64,000 nt of DNA from Promethearchaeota archaeon (GTDB lineage Archaea; Asgardarchaeota; Lokiarchaeia; Sigynarchaeales; SOKP01), in contig JAUWBH010000004.1 in NCBI GenBank assembly GCA_030605085.1, positions 1-64,000 of the forward strand. Reading direction: 5' to 3'. Positions 17,865 through 27,048 of this stretch are shown piece by piece. A program made the translations under genes and the position numbers. Every line of letters begins with the position of its first letter. Positions within the stretch are counted from its first letter, which is position 1. The notes under the pieces are model-generated. The model saw only the letters and a program-made list of their open reading frames with translations, did not search any database and was not told the origin of the DNA.

Positions 17865-18974
17865 ATGAAAAAAATTATCTACATATCTGGAAATAGGGCA
17901 GATTTTAATTTAATGACTAGAGCACTCCTAGAGTTAAAGAAACATGTTGATGTAACTATAATTGCTACAGGTATGCATTTTTCAGATAAATGGGGGAATA
18001 CTATTCAAGAAATTCAAAAATTCGATTTTAAAATTATAAAGGTAGATATGGAGTTAAAAGACAATAGTCTTAGTAGTATGGCTGAATCATTAGGGATTGG
18101 CATCAAATCCATGTCCAAAATAATAGAAAATCTCGCTCCAGATTTGATTTTTGTGGAGGGAGACAGAGCAGAAGCTTTAGCAGGTGCAATTGTTGGATCT
18201 CATTTAAATATCCCTGTAATACATCATGGAGGGGGAGACATAAGTGGTTCTATTGATAATAAAATTCGCAATGCTATTACAATGTTTTCCGACTATCATC
18301 TTACTGGAAATATTGAAAGTTATAACAGATTAATTAAAATAGGAATCTCTAAAGCAAATGTCTTCAATGTTGGAGAACCTGGTTTAGATGAGATAATCTC
18401 AAAAAATTTTACTCATAAGGACGAAATTGCAATAAAATTTGATATTGACCTTGACCAGCCTTTATTGTTATTAATCTTTTATCCGAATACTAACGAGTTT
18501 TCTGAAATTGAAAATCAAATCTCATGTATTCTTGAAGCGATTAAAGAACTAAAAATTCCAACAATAGCATTGTATTCCAATGCTGATGCTGGAGGGAACA
18601 TTATTAATAAATGCCTAAATGAATATCAATCAAATATAACTTCTTTAAAAGTATTTAAACATTTTTTTCGTGAAGATTTTTCCGGTTTAATGAATGTTTG
18701 TAGTGCTATGGTTGGAAATTCAAGTTCGGGAGTAATAGAACTCCCTTTATTCAGAAAACCTTATATCTGTATTGGCACTCGACAAAAAGGCAGGTTAAAA
18801 GCGGAAAATGTTATAGAAGTTGGTTATAATAAGGAAGATATAAAAGGAGCAATAGAAAAAGGGTTATTTGATGAAGATTTTAGAAGAAAATTAGAAAAAC
18901 TCTCTAATCCTTATGGAGATGGTACGGCTTATTTAAAAATCACAAATATAATATTAAACATCTTAAATAATTGA
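17865..18974 (+). CDS. NeuC/LegG-like hydrolysing UDP-N-acetylglucosamine 2-epimerase
   Basis: 369 aa, full length. GT-B fold with the NeuC-type start (KKIIYISGNRADFNLM), HHGGGDISGSID and the C-terminal GNSSSGVIELPLF loop that grips the UDP. It removes UDP and inverts C2 to give ManNAc or 2,4-diacetamido-trideoxy-mannose, the precursor of sialic or legionaminic-type nonulosonic acids. With the dehydratase and aminotransferase across the gap this gives three steps of a legionaminic-type route. NeuB and NeuA homologues are not in the window. It is 7 bp from the FemAB-like gene, so probably cotranscribed. Confidence 0.88.
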   Translation: MKKIIYISGNRADFNLMTRALLELKKHVDVTIIATGMHFSDKWGNTIQEIQKFDFKIIKVDMELKDNSLSSMAESLGIGIKSMSKIIENLAPDLIFVEGDRAEALAGAIVGSHLNIPVIHHGGGDISGSIDNKIRNAITMFSDYHLTGNIESYNRLIKIGISKANVFNVGEPGLDEIISKNFTHKDEIAIKFDIDLDQPLLLLIFYPNTNEFSEIENQISCILEAIKELKIPTIALYSNADAGGNIINKCLNEYQSNITSLKVFKHFFREDFSGLMNVCSAMVGNSSSGVIELPLFRKPYICIGTRQKGRLKAENVIEVGYNKEDIKGAIEKGLFDEDFRRKLEKLSNPYGDGTAYLKITNIILNILNN

Positions 18975-18981
18975 ATTTTTC

Positions 18982-20043
18982 ATGGAGATCTTAAAAAATA
19001 AAAAAGAATGGAAACAAATTCTAAAAACTCATTTTCAAAAGTTAAGAGATAGTTATTTTGAATACGAATATTTTGAATTATTTGCCAAAAATTTTAATGT
19101 GGTTCCAGAAGCCCTTTTTTGGGAAGATAACAATGTCAAAATTTTTTGGAGCCATTTAATAAGGGATATTAAATCATTAGATTTGTTTAAAGATTACAAT
19201 TATTATGATTTAATTACTCCATATGGTTATGGAGGGCCTTTATTGATTAAAAAGAAAGAAAAAATTAACGACATAAAAGATTCTATCAAAAAATTTTTCA
19301 TTTCTTATAAGGAATATGCCTTGGAACAAAATTATATTTGCGAATTTGTAAGGTTTCATCCATTGTTTAGAAATTGGGAATATTTTAAAAAAGAGGTTGA
19401 TGTTAAATATTTAAATGATACTGTAGTATTGGATCTAACTCAATCTCTTGAAGATATATACTCAGATATAGATAAAAAGACTAGATATTATATAAGAAAA
19501 GCCCTGAGAGATTTCGAAGTTGTTCAAATAGTTAAAAATCCTTCTAAAGGAGAAATAGGAGAATTTATAGATTTATATCATAAAACAATGGATAAAAATC
19601 AAGCTGACGAAAAATATTATTTTAATAGAAAATTCATAATAGATCATTACAAATTTGATAATTTATTAATAACTTGCCGAAATCACGAAAATGTCATAGG
19701 AGCTAGTGCGATATTTTTGAAAGGAACTTATATTATGCATTATCATCTTAGTTCTACGAATTATGATTTTCAATATCCTCCTTCAAGGGCAATTTTATGG
19801 AAGGCTATTGAATGGGCAAAGGAAAATGGTCTAAAATTGTTTCATTTTGGAGGGGGTGTCTCAAAAGAAAGTTTATTTCATTTTAAGAAGGGATTCTCTA
19901 AAACATATCTTCCATTTTTTACTGGAAATATAATCTTTAACGAAAAAATTTATGAAGAACTAAAAAAATTGAATCCAAATTCAAAAAGCAATCCTACCTA
20001 TTTTCCATCTTATCGAATAGGTTATGAAAAGACCATCGTTTAA
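18982..20043 (+). CDS. FemAB/GNAT-fold aminoacyl or acyl transferase-like protein
   Basis: 353 aa with the two-GNAT-domain layout of FemAB/BioF2-like (peptidoglycan bridge) proteins: ITPYGYGGPLL in the first half and LHHFGGG-like KLFHFGGGVSKE near the end, plus SRAILWKAIEWAKE. Archaea lack murein; in glycan clusters such proteins attach amino acids or acyl groups to amino sugars. That fits a cluster making an amino-sugar with DegT and NeuC enzymes. It follows the epimerase directly. Substrate unknown. Confidence 0.72.
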   Translation: MEILKNKKEWKQILKTHFQKLRDSYFEYEYFELFAKNFNVVPEALFWEDNNVKIFWSHLIRDIKSLDLFKDYNYYDLITPYGYGGPLLIKKKEKINDIKDSIKKFFISYKEYALEQNYICEFVRFHPLFRNWEYFKKEVDVKYLNDTVVLDLTQSLEDIYSDIDKKTRYYIRKALRDFEVVQIVKNPSKGEIGEFIDLYHKTMDKNQADEKYYFNRKFIIDHYKFDNLLITCRNHENVIGASAIFLKGTYIMHYHLSSTNYDFQYPPSRAILWKAIEWAKENGLKLFHFGGGVSKESLFHFKKGFSKTYLPFFTGNIIFNEKIYEELKKLNPNSKSNPTYFPSYRIGYEKTIV

Positions 20044-20077
20044 TACATATAATAAGATAAATCGATAAATAAATAAA

Positions 20078-21103
20078 TTATTTTAACCATTTAGAGCGCT
20101 TAGGATATATATAGGAGGCAAAATAAATAAATCCAATAATAAAAAACATCAATGGCATAATTTTAAATGCCTTTTTATAATTGAAGTTCATTTGTAATTG
20201 GTGATAAATTTTTTTACTATTAATTTTTAGTATAAAAAAATACTTAATCTGAATAAAAATATAATATAAAAACCATGGAATTAAAAATAGACAAATGTAG
20301 GAAACGCCAAGAAAAAATAACGCAATTAATATTGCTAAAAAGGGATAAAACAATGTAAACAGCCCTACGCCTAAAAGTAAAAAGATTTTTGGAAGTTCCT
20401 TTTTCACCAATGGAAAATAAGTGTTCCTGTTCCATCTAATCTTTTGTTTAATAAATTTAATTAAATTATCTGTAAAGCACTCTGTATAGAAAAATAATTC
20501 CTTGGAAAAATGGATTTTTTCTCTAAGTTTATTGATCTGAATTCCTAAATACCTATCCGTTCCAGTTGCTATACTATCATTAAACATCTTAATATTATTA
20601 AAAAAAAATTCTCTTCTAATTATTATTGTTCCGTACAATTTCTCACCATTAATAATATCATCAGACGAGATAATTATCTTTCCGCACATTAGTCTATAAT
20701 ATTCGGAAAGTGAAGAATTTATATTCTTGTAAGGAAAAAATTTATAATTAAGAACATTGTATTTCCTATTCTGAAAAATTTCGTTAATTTCTTTTAAAAA
20801 ATAATTAGTATGGATAAAATCTATATCTATTAAAATAATTACATCCCCTGTAACCTCATTTAAACCAAGATTCAATGCTTTATTTTTATTCGGTGATTTT
20901 TGCTCTAATACTTTGATTTTATTAAAATAAGCCTCTTGAAGATTTAAAGCGATTTTATATGAATTATCGTTACCTCCCACTATAATAATAATTTCATAAT
21001 TCTCATAATCGTTTTCTAAGAGAGAGTTAATACAATTTACAATATATTTTTCTGCATTCCATGCGGGGATTAATATTGATAACTTGTAGTTTTTAAAATT
21101 CAA
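20078..21103 (-). CDS. GT2-family membrane glycosyltransferase
   Basis: 341 aa. GT-A fold at the N-terminus (LSILIPAWNAEKYI, VGGNDNSY) with the metal-binding DxD as IDIDF near residue 95, and IRWNRN before the membrane part. Residues ~240-335 contain about three hydrophobic helices, so it probably acts at the inner face of the membrane, like poly-sugar synthases or dolichyl-phosphate transferases. It converges with the FemAB-like gene and is 43 bp downstream of a radical SAM gene on its strand. Confidence 0.88.
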   Translation of the reverse strand: MNFKNYKLSILIPAWNAEKYIVNCINSLLENDYENYEIIIIVGGNDNSYKIALNLQEAYFNKIKVLEQKSPNKNKALNLGLNEVTGDVIILIDIDFIHTNYFLKEINEIFQNRKYNVLNYKFFPYKNINSSLSEYYRLMCGKIIISSDDIINGEKLYGTIIIRREFFFNNIKMFNDSIATGTDRYLGIQINKLREKIHFSKELFFYTECFTDNLIKFIKQKIRWNRNTYFPLVKKELPKIFLLLGVGLFTLFYPFLAILIALFFLGVSYICLFLIPWFLYYIFIQIKYFFILKINSKKIYHQLQMNFNYKKAFKIMPLMFFIIGFIYFASYIYPKRSKWLK

Positions 21104-21146
21104 TTATAACTAATTTCTCCTATTCTATTATATCTGATAAAGAATT

Positions 21147-22220
21147 CTAATATATAGCATTATTGTTTTTACAAATAGAACAAATCATCCAAGGAATATT
21201 AACCGGTTTTTTAGATTTTATTATTTGTCTTGCTAATTGAAATTTCAATCCGTTCCAAATTTCTTTAAAAGACGATTCTAATATATTACCAAAATCGTAT
21301 TTTTCTTCCCATACTGAACAACAAGGAGACACTGAACCATTCGAATTTATTGTAATAGTTCTATAGAGCCACGTACAATATCGAATGATATATTTCTTTC
21401 TTCTTTTAGCATAATCGTAGTTACTCCATTTTTGGTCTTTTGGAAGGAAAGGTTCTACATTTTTAAATTGTTCTTTAGGATTCATAAGCACCATTTTACC
21501 CAAATCACAGAAAAGTTCAGTAGGAGAAAAAACATCGACTCCAATTTCTTTGCCTAATCGATAAGCATTTTTCATTTCGTGTTCATTAAAACGATTAACC
21601 AAATAAGTCCAGATTATAGTTGGATGTTTTGCACCCTTTGATTTTTTATAATTTACTAGTTTTTTCATATTTGAGATTACTCTGTTAAAATTACTGCCAA
21701 CTTGGTGTTGGTTCAATGATTCTTGGGAACATCCATGTAAAGAAATAAGAAATGTATCTATACCAGAATCTACAATCTCTTTGCAAATATGTTCGTTAAA
21801 AATATTTAAGTTTGAACTCATTTTTACTTCAACATTAGCTCTTTTTTTGATAAAACGAACGAATTTAAATATGTTTTCATTTAGTAATGGTTCTCCATGA
21901 CTGTGTAAGATAACTGTTTTTAAATAAGGTCCAAGTTCTTCAATAATACGTGCAATAATTTCTCTTTTTAAGAAAATTTTTGTACGTCCAGGTCGTTTTT
22001 GTCCTTCAGGACATAAATAGCACTCTAAATTACATATAGGTCCGGGATCTATAATGAGGAGTGTTGGATAATGATTTAATATAATTTTTTTACTAACATA
22101 AAAATTCAAAAATAATTTAATATAATTCCATTTCTTGCGAAGAGTTGAATTTCCTCCAAATAAGTTTTCAATTATATCCCTTGCATAAAAAACGAATAAT
22201 GTAATTACATCTCGAAACAT
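21147..22220 (-). CDS. Radical SAM/SPASM-domain protein
   Basis: 357 aa. An N-terminal ~55-residue hydrophobic/basic lead precedes the radical SAM motif CNLECYLC (C63, C67, C70), which is intact, unlike in the paralogue at 14395. The C-terminal SPASM signature is present (SPCCSVWEEKYDFGNI, then CSICKN). SPASM enzymes modify peptides, sugars or cofactors using auxiliary Fe-S clusters. In the glycan island it could be a sugar dehydrogenase or epimerase. Same strand as the GT2 gene and probably its operon partner. Confidence 0.85.
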   Translation of the reverse strand: MFRDVITLFVFYARDIIENLFGGNSTLRKKWNYIKLFLNFYVSKKIILNHYPTLLIIDPGPICNLECYLCPEGQKRPGRTKIFLKREIIARIIEELGPYLKTVILHSHGEPLLNENIFKFVRFIKKRANVEVKMSSNLNIFNEHICKEIVDSGIDTFLISLHGCSQESLNQHQVGSNFNRVISNMKKLVNYKKSKGAKHPTIIWTYLVNRFNEHEMKNAYRLGKEIGVDVFSPTELFCDLGKMVLMNPKEQFKNVEPFLPKDQKWSNYDYAKRRKKYIIRYCTWLYRTITINSNGSVSPCCSVWEEKYDFGNILESSFKEIWNGLKFQLARQIIKSKKPVNIPWMICSICKNNNAIY

Positions 22221-22466
22221 ATGTTAAATTTATATATTAAAAAATTGGTTTAAATTTTACGCAATTATACCTCTTATTAGGATTAATAAATATTTTTGTT
22301 CTGAAATAACTTAATTATAGGCATTACTAAACTCTTTTTGTTTATAAAATTAAAATTTGAAATTAAAATTAAATTGGAATTAAAAGAAGTTTGGTTGATT
22401 AATTATGCTCGTACTGCGTTCTCCCGTTATCATAAAAAAATAGAATTAATACTTCAATTCAGCCAA

Positions 22467-23795
22467 TCAATGTTTTTTTTCTTTCTTTTCTATTCTATCT
22501 AATACCTTTCGAATCTTTTTCAGTTCTTCCAATCTTAACATGTCTTCTTGAATTTCTCGAGGCTTTTTTAAATCTTGATCTTGAGCATCTATTAGTCGTA
22601 TTTTATCCCATATTGCAGTGCGAATAAACTCAGATTGTGTTTGATGAGAAATGCGAGCATATTTTTTAATATCTTCTAATTCAGCAACACTCACTAAAAA
22701 TTTGACTTGTTTCTCTTTTAATGCTCTTTCTACTACTTTTAATTCTTCCACTCGTTTGACTCTTTCAATTTCTCTTGCTTTTAGTTCTTCCTCATCAAGT
22801 TTTTCGAGATAAGTACCTTTTTTAACTGATGGTATAGCTTGTTTAATTTCGCCCATTATACTATGTCTAAGAGAGATAGGGCTGTCAACTGGAGACTTTT
22901 CAATCTTTTCCTTTAATCCACTCATTAGACTAGCTCTAGGAGAGATATATTCTTCAACTGATGGTGTTTCAACTTCAGTTACTGGTGCTTCAGAATCGTC
23001 CCAACGTAGCGTTTGGAGCGATTCAAGTTGAATGATTGACTTCGGGAGTTCTTTTATTTTGTTTTTCCACAGAAAGAGAGATTTTAAGGATTTTAAATTT
23101 TTAAATGACTCAGGAAGAGATGTGAGATCATTACCAAATAAACTAAGTACTCTAAGAGACTTTAAATTTCCAATCGTCTCTGGGAGTAGCTCTAATCGAT
23201 TTTCACGCAACACTAAGGTCCCAAGTGAAGAAAGATTCCCTATAGATTCTGGGAGTGTCGTTAATTGATTACGTTCTAAACTTAGATATCTTAATGAGGA
23301 AAGGTTTCCAATCGACTCAGGGAGTATTGCTAGCTCTATTTCCCCCAAATATAGTTCCTTAAGTGATGATAAATTTCCGATTGATTCAGGGATACTCTTT
23401 AATGGATTCCCATCTAATCGAAGAGTCTCAAGAAATTTTAAATTCCATATTGATTCTGGAATTGTATCTAATTTATTTGACTGTAAATTAAGATATTTAA
23501 GTGATTTGAGGTTTCCTATCGTCTTTGGGATAGTTTTTAGCCTATTAAAACGTAAAAAAAGTAATTTGAGCGATTTAAGGTTCCCAATCGACTCAGGAAG
23601 GGTTCCTAATTTTTTTATTCCCAGTCTTCGTAATACTATACCATCCAACATTAGTTTAGTGACATGATCACCAACTATTTCCACCCCATAGGGTCTCTCT
23701 TGTATGTCTAACTGAGGAATAGGCTTCCCCATCAATTCTTCTAATTCTTTTAATGCTTCTGCTTCCTCTGGTTTTAATTTAAGTTTTTCACTCAT
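22467..23795 (-). CDS. Leucine-rich-repeat protein fused to a ribbon-helix-helix domain
   Basis: 442 aa. Residues 46-264 form nine or so 23-residue LRRs of the LPESIGNLSSL type. Residues 330-362 are a charged helix. Residues 363-402 (KFLVSVAELEDIKKYARI, then TQSEFIRTAIWDKI) match an Arc/MetJ-type strand-helix-turn-helix, and 412-440 is a coiled coil. LRRs are protein-binding; the RHH would dimerise and bind DNA. This pairing is unusual and suggests a ligand- or partner-sensing DNA-binding protein. The LRR is certain; the RHH is read by pattern and needs structural testing. A 16-bp palindrome lies 95 bp upstream. Confidence 0.85.
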   Translation of the reverse strand: MSEKLKLKPEEAEALKELEELMGKPIPQLDIQERPYGVEIVGDHVTKLMLDGIVLRRLGIKKLGTLPESIGNLKSLKLLFLRFNRLKTIPKTIGNLKSLKYLNLQSNKLDTIPESIWNLKFLETLRLDGNPLKSIPESIGNLSSLKELYLGEIELAILPESIGNLSSLRYLSLERNQLTTLPESIGNLSSLGTLVLRENRLELLPETIGNLKSLRVLSLFGNDLTSLPESFKNLKSLKSLFLWKNKIKELPKSIIQLESLQTLRWDDSEAPVTEVETPSVEEYISPRASLMSGLKEKIEKSPVDSPISLRHSIMGEIKQAIPSVKKGTYLEKLDEEELKAREIERVKRVEELKVVERALKEKQVKFLVSVAELEDIKKYARISHQTQSEFIRTAIWDKIRLIDAQDQDLKKPREIQEDMLRLEELKKIRKVLDRIEKKEKKH

Positions 23796-23889
23796 TTTTT
23801 CATATCCACCCCTTTAATTTTACTTTTTTTTTCTAAAATTTTTTTTCTTAATTGAATAATAAAAATATTCCTATTTAAATCTATGTACC

Positions 23890-23905
23890 GAATATGTACA
23901 TATTC
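23890..23905. promoter_or_regulatory. 16-bp perfect palindrome, possible operator
   Basis: GAATATGTACATATTC is its own reverse complement. It lies 95 bases before the start of the LRR-RHH gene, in a 410-base gene-free gap. RHH dimers normally bind such inverted repeats, so autoregulation is a natural hypothesis. Chance palindromes in AT-rich DNA are possible but 16 bp is long. Confidence 0.4.
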
Positions 23906-23996
23906 CCGAACAAGAGGAGAGCATCCCTATTATAATTTTTCAAAGTTATTTAAATAGAAGATTAGGTGAAAATTAGTTTTAAGGGTGGCCAATCAT

Positions 23997-24039
23997 ATCG
24001 ACTCTAGGAGAGTCGGTAATCTTTTTAAAAAAAAGATTA
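23997..24039. other. Two adjacent hairpins in a gene-free gap (23796-24205)
   Basis: First hairpin: CGACTCT, loop AGG, AGAGTCG, extendable by one U-G and one A-U pair. Second, directly after: TAATCTTTT, loop TAAAA, AAAAGATTA. The first is strikingly GC-rich for the region. They lie between the downstream end of the HNH-like gene and the LRR gene. They may be a terminator-like pair or part of a small RNA. Nothing else coding was seen in the gap. Confidence 0.4.
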
Positions 24040-24205
24040 AAATGGAAGGAAGTTGATTGAAATTGAATCTCCATAACTAATTTCTAGATCATGTTTAGAT
24101 AAGGTTATATCTCCGCAAAGTAAGGTTTTCAAGCGTTTAACTTAGTTAAATAAACAGAATATAAAATAAATATGAAGTTTTGCTCTACTTTTCATACTAC
24201 TATAT

Positions 24206-26218
24206 TCAATTTGTCCATTTAATTATCCCAGTAGAACCTTTTTTAAATTCATCAAAAACCAAAGGTCTATACCTACGCTTTCGATAACTGTTCCCTAATA
24301 ACCTAACACCTTTTTTTATTGCTAAATTTCTCCAATTGCTCTTTTCTTTCCAACTCTCGGGAATTTTCCCTATTTTTAAAAAACCGATGTTGTTTATTAT
24401 AAGCTTTTTAAAAAATTCAAATAGACTTACAAAATGTTGCTCTGCATTAGTGATAAGGGCATGAGTGCTGGATGAAATATATGCTAAATTATCTGGTCTT
24501 AAATCAACTTTTATAAAATTGATGTGATGTAATACAATTAATCCATTATAATAGTCTTGAAGTGTGAAAATTTCTCCAGTAATGATGTCAATAAAATACC
24601 ATTTTTGTTTTTCAATCTTTTTTAGAAAAGTCTCTAAAGAAGAATAGGTTATTCTAGGTATAAATATAGTTAAGTTATTTTTATCTAATACCCTTACTGT
24701 TTGAAATAGAGCGTTAGTGACTCTTAGTTTTTGAGATCTAAATGTAAAGGGATACCCATTTTTTTGAATATCGTAACCAAGTTGATCGTAAGTAGGATCA
24801 AATTCATCGATATGCTGACTCATTGTCTTGCCTATATTTTCATGATACCAAATGGCTCTCTTCGAGCTTAAAGTCTGCATTTCATCAACATTAAAACCAA
24901 GCTGTTTCGTATCTTTTCTAAGATTTCTCATTGTTGGAAAATATAATCCGTCTTTAATAAGAGGCAATTTTGAATCAAGAAATCCCGTTAATCGAACTGT
25001 GTATGGTAAAATATTCGCACTTCGAAGATATTCAGTAATATTTTTTGATAATTTGTTCTGATTTAGCCACTTTCCAATCAGCATATTAAGATAATTCATG
25101 TCTTTAAATTCATAGGGCGAAATTTCCATTATATTATTCACTGTTGGAATAAATTTATTGTTTTTAATCTCTTCTTTCAGAGGGTGTAAAATTCGATTTA
25201 ATTTTTCATAATAGGTAATTTCTCCTGCCATTTTTTTAAGTTTTTTAATATGAGGGAGATTGTTTTTTGTAAGCCAGCCACTGATAAGTTGTGTAAGATT
25301 CTCTAAGACTTTGAATTCGGGTTTCTCTTTTAAGACATTTGGTGTTGAAGGAATAAATTCTTTATTAAGAATCTTATTTCTTTTAGAATCAAGAAATTCG
25401 TACAGTTCATGACTTATAATTAATCCTGCTTGTTCCTTAAGTTCAGAAAGACTACTAAAAATAATTTTCTTGTACTTATATCTAGAATTAAACCACTGAG
25501 TAATATTTGGGGGTGTTATTTCAATGATACCACTGTCTTGAATTACTTGTTCGCTGGTAGGTATATATTCCATTGAATTAATTTCATTTATTTTAGAATC
25601 TAAAAATTTAAAAATTCTCTCTTGTATTGGAATTTGAGGAATTTTCGAAAAAAACCTCTTCATATCCGTTATATTCTGAAACGGAAGATTTGTTCTTTTC
25701 ATCCATTTCCCTACCATTTTGGAAATTTTATCATTTTTAATAATAGGTAGTAAATCTCTTGATATTGTTTGGGTATCTGGAAAATATATTCCCTTTTTTA
25801 TTTCATCAATTTTTGAATCTAAAAAGCGATTAAGAACTTCTTGATCGGGTAAATTTCCAAAATGGGATTCCATTTCCTTCACATTTTTAAAAGGTAGATC
25901 TTTGTTTTTCATCCAACCTTCGACAATCTTTTGAATCTGTGAAAGTTGGATATCTTTCAAAGATAAATCGTATTTTAAATTTGTGATTGTAGGATAATAT
26001 AATCCGCGCCTGATTAATAATAAACGCTTATCAAGAAAGTCAAAAATCTTATCATCGTCACTTACATTTTTAATATTTCCAACTAGCACTAGAGGATTTG
26101 TGCAATGAAAATCAAAATTTAAGAAATTAGCTAATGTTTCATCAATAATTCGTTTTAAATATAATTCAAAAGATTCTGCAATCGTTTGGTCTATGATTTT
26201 GATGAAATCTAAGTCCAT
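24206..26218 (-). CDS. Six-module repeat protein with HNH-like C-terminal domain
   Basis: 670 aa, not a known family to me. Six ~65-residue modules (57-121, 128-192, 201-265, 271-331, 339-401, 409-460) share FLDSK, a Y/F-x-P-T step, then an I-x-x-W-L/M-x-x-x-x-L-P helix. They look like tandem helical, HTH-like units. Residues ~485-670 form a basic domain with LHHINF (H564, H565), RPDN (574-577) and a later H586, the spacing of an HNH nuclease. Its start overlaps the stop of the upstream 110-aa gene by 10 bases, with AGGAGAG six bases before the ATG. A sequence-recognising nuclease, mobile or defensive, is plausible. HNH catalysis is inferred. Confidence 0.7.
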   Translation of the reverse strand: MDLDFIKIIDQTIAESFELYLKRIIDETLANFLNFDFHCTNPLVLVGNIKNVSDDDKIFDFLDKRLLLIRRGLYYPTITNLKYDLSLKDIQLSQIQKIVEGWMKNKDLPFKNVKEMESHFGNLPDQEVLNRFLDSKIDEIKKGIYFPDTQTISRDLLPIIKNDKISKMVGKWMKRTNLPFQNITDMKRFFSKIPQIPIQERIFKFLDSKINEINSMEYIPTSEQVIQDSGIIEITPPNITQWFNSRYKYKKIIFSSLSELKEQAGLIISHELYEFLDSKRNKILNKEFIPSTPNVLKEKPEFKVLENLTQLISGWLTKNNLPHIKKLKKMAGEITYYEKLNRILHPLKEEIKNNKFIPTVNNIMEISPYEFKDMNYLNMLIGKWLNQNKLSKNITEYLRSANILPYTVRLTGFLDSKLPLIKDGLYFPTMRNLRKDTKQLGFNVDEMQTLSSKRAIWYHENIGKTMSQHIDEFDPTYDQLGYDIQKNGYPFTFRSQKLRVTNALFQTVRVLDKNNLTIFIPRITYSSLETFLKKIEKQKWYFIDIITGEIFTLQDYYNGLIVLHHINFIKVDLRPDNLAYISSSTHALITNAEQHFVSLFEFFKKLIINNIGFLKIGKIPESWKEKSNWRNLAIKKGVRLLGNSYRKRRYRPLVFDEFKKGSTGIIKWTN

Positions 26219-26541
26219 TTTAATCTCTCCTTGAATTTTTTTAAATTGTTTATTTTAGTGTCTATGTTTCGACAAGTGGATTTATTTATGTTTATAGATG
26301 TATTACAAATATCTTCTTTTTTATGATCTAAATTTGTTCCATTCAAAAATGTTAGAATTCTATTTTCTAATATTTTGTCAAATTGTTGTTCCATTAGAAA
26401 CTCAAATAACTTTGAAGAATTATCCTTCTCTAAGATTTTCTCTTTAAATGGATATACATCCACTATTCCATCATATCGCTCTAAGATCTCTACCATAATT
26501 TCCCTTGTAATTTTTACAATCAATTCTTTCAATTTAATCAT
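26209..26541 (-). CDS. 110-aa protein translationally coupled to the HNH-like gene
   Basis: Unrecognised. The first ~75 residues are amphipathic and resemble part of the first ~50 residues of the partner (REIMVEILERYDG versus ESFELYLKRIIDE), which may suggest a common helical unit. The C-terminus is polar with three Cys (ICNTS, STCRN). Its last codons (KERLKWT) carry the Shine-Dalgarno site of the next gene. The close coupling implies the two proteins work together; it could be a regulator or inhibitor. Confidence 0.6.
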   Translation of the reverse strand: MIKLKELIVKITREIMVEILERYDGIVDVYPFKEKILEKDNSSKLFEFLMEQQFDKILENRILTFLNGTNLDHKKEDICNTSININKSTCRNIDTKINNLKKFKERLKWT

Positions 26542-26924
26542 TTCATAAATTTTGTTTTATTATTTTATTCATTAATATTGCCTACATGTTTTTAAATGTT
26601 TACACCGTGATATTTTATAGATTCGTCGCAATATTATGGAAATACTGACCGAAAACTTGATTTTCTATTCATTTTTTGATTATTTTATTTTTCTTAATTA
26701 TTTTTATTCCTACGATTTTAAAAAGTTGTACGTATTTCATAGTAGTGTAAAAACAAAATCAGAACTTATGACATAATTGAAATTTAAAGAAAGAAAAAAG
26801 AAAAAAATAAAATCAGAATTTATTGTGAAAACCAACATTTTGAAAAATCATATTTTTACCAACTCCTATTGGAATAGATAGATGGAATTAAAATAAAAAA
26901 AAATAGTTAAAACATTTTTAAATA
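26542..26924. other. Gene-free AT-rich stretch
   Basis: Nothing recognisable beyond AT-rich DNA and several short A/T runs. It separates the promoter of the 110-aa/HNH-like pair from the 3' end of the broken symporter. No ORF with coding character and no strong hairpin was seen. Confidence 0.5.
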
Positions 26925-27048
26925 ATTTTACGCGAACCAACATTTCTTTATGTAATTCTGCGAGTTGAGATTTCATTTCTGCCATGATTTTACGCGATCC
27001 AACTTTTCTTTATGTAATTCTGCGAGTTGAGACTTCATTTTTGCCACG
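26925..27048. repeat. 62-bp tandem duplication at the symporter 3' end
   Basis: Two head-to-tail copies (26925-26986 and 26987-27048) begin ATTTTACGCG and share TTTATGTAATTCTGCGAGTTGAGA. The unit is not a multiple of three, so the gene stops early in the second copy (as read on its own strand) instead of repeating the peptide. The copies differ at about seven positions, so the event is not brand new. Confidence 0.85.
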
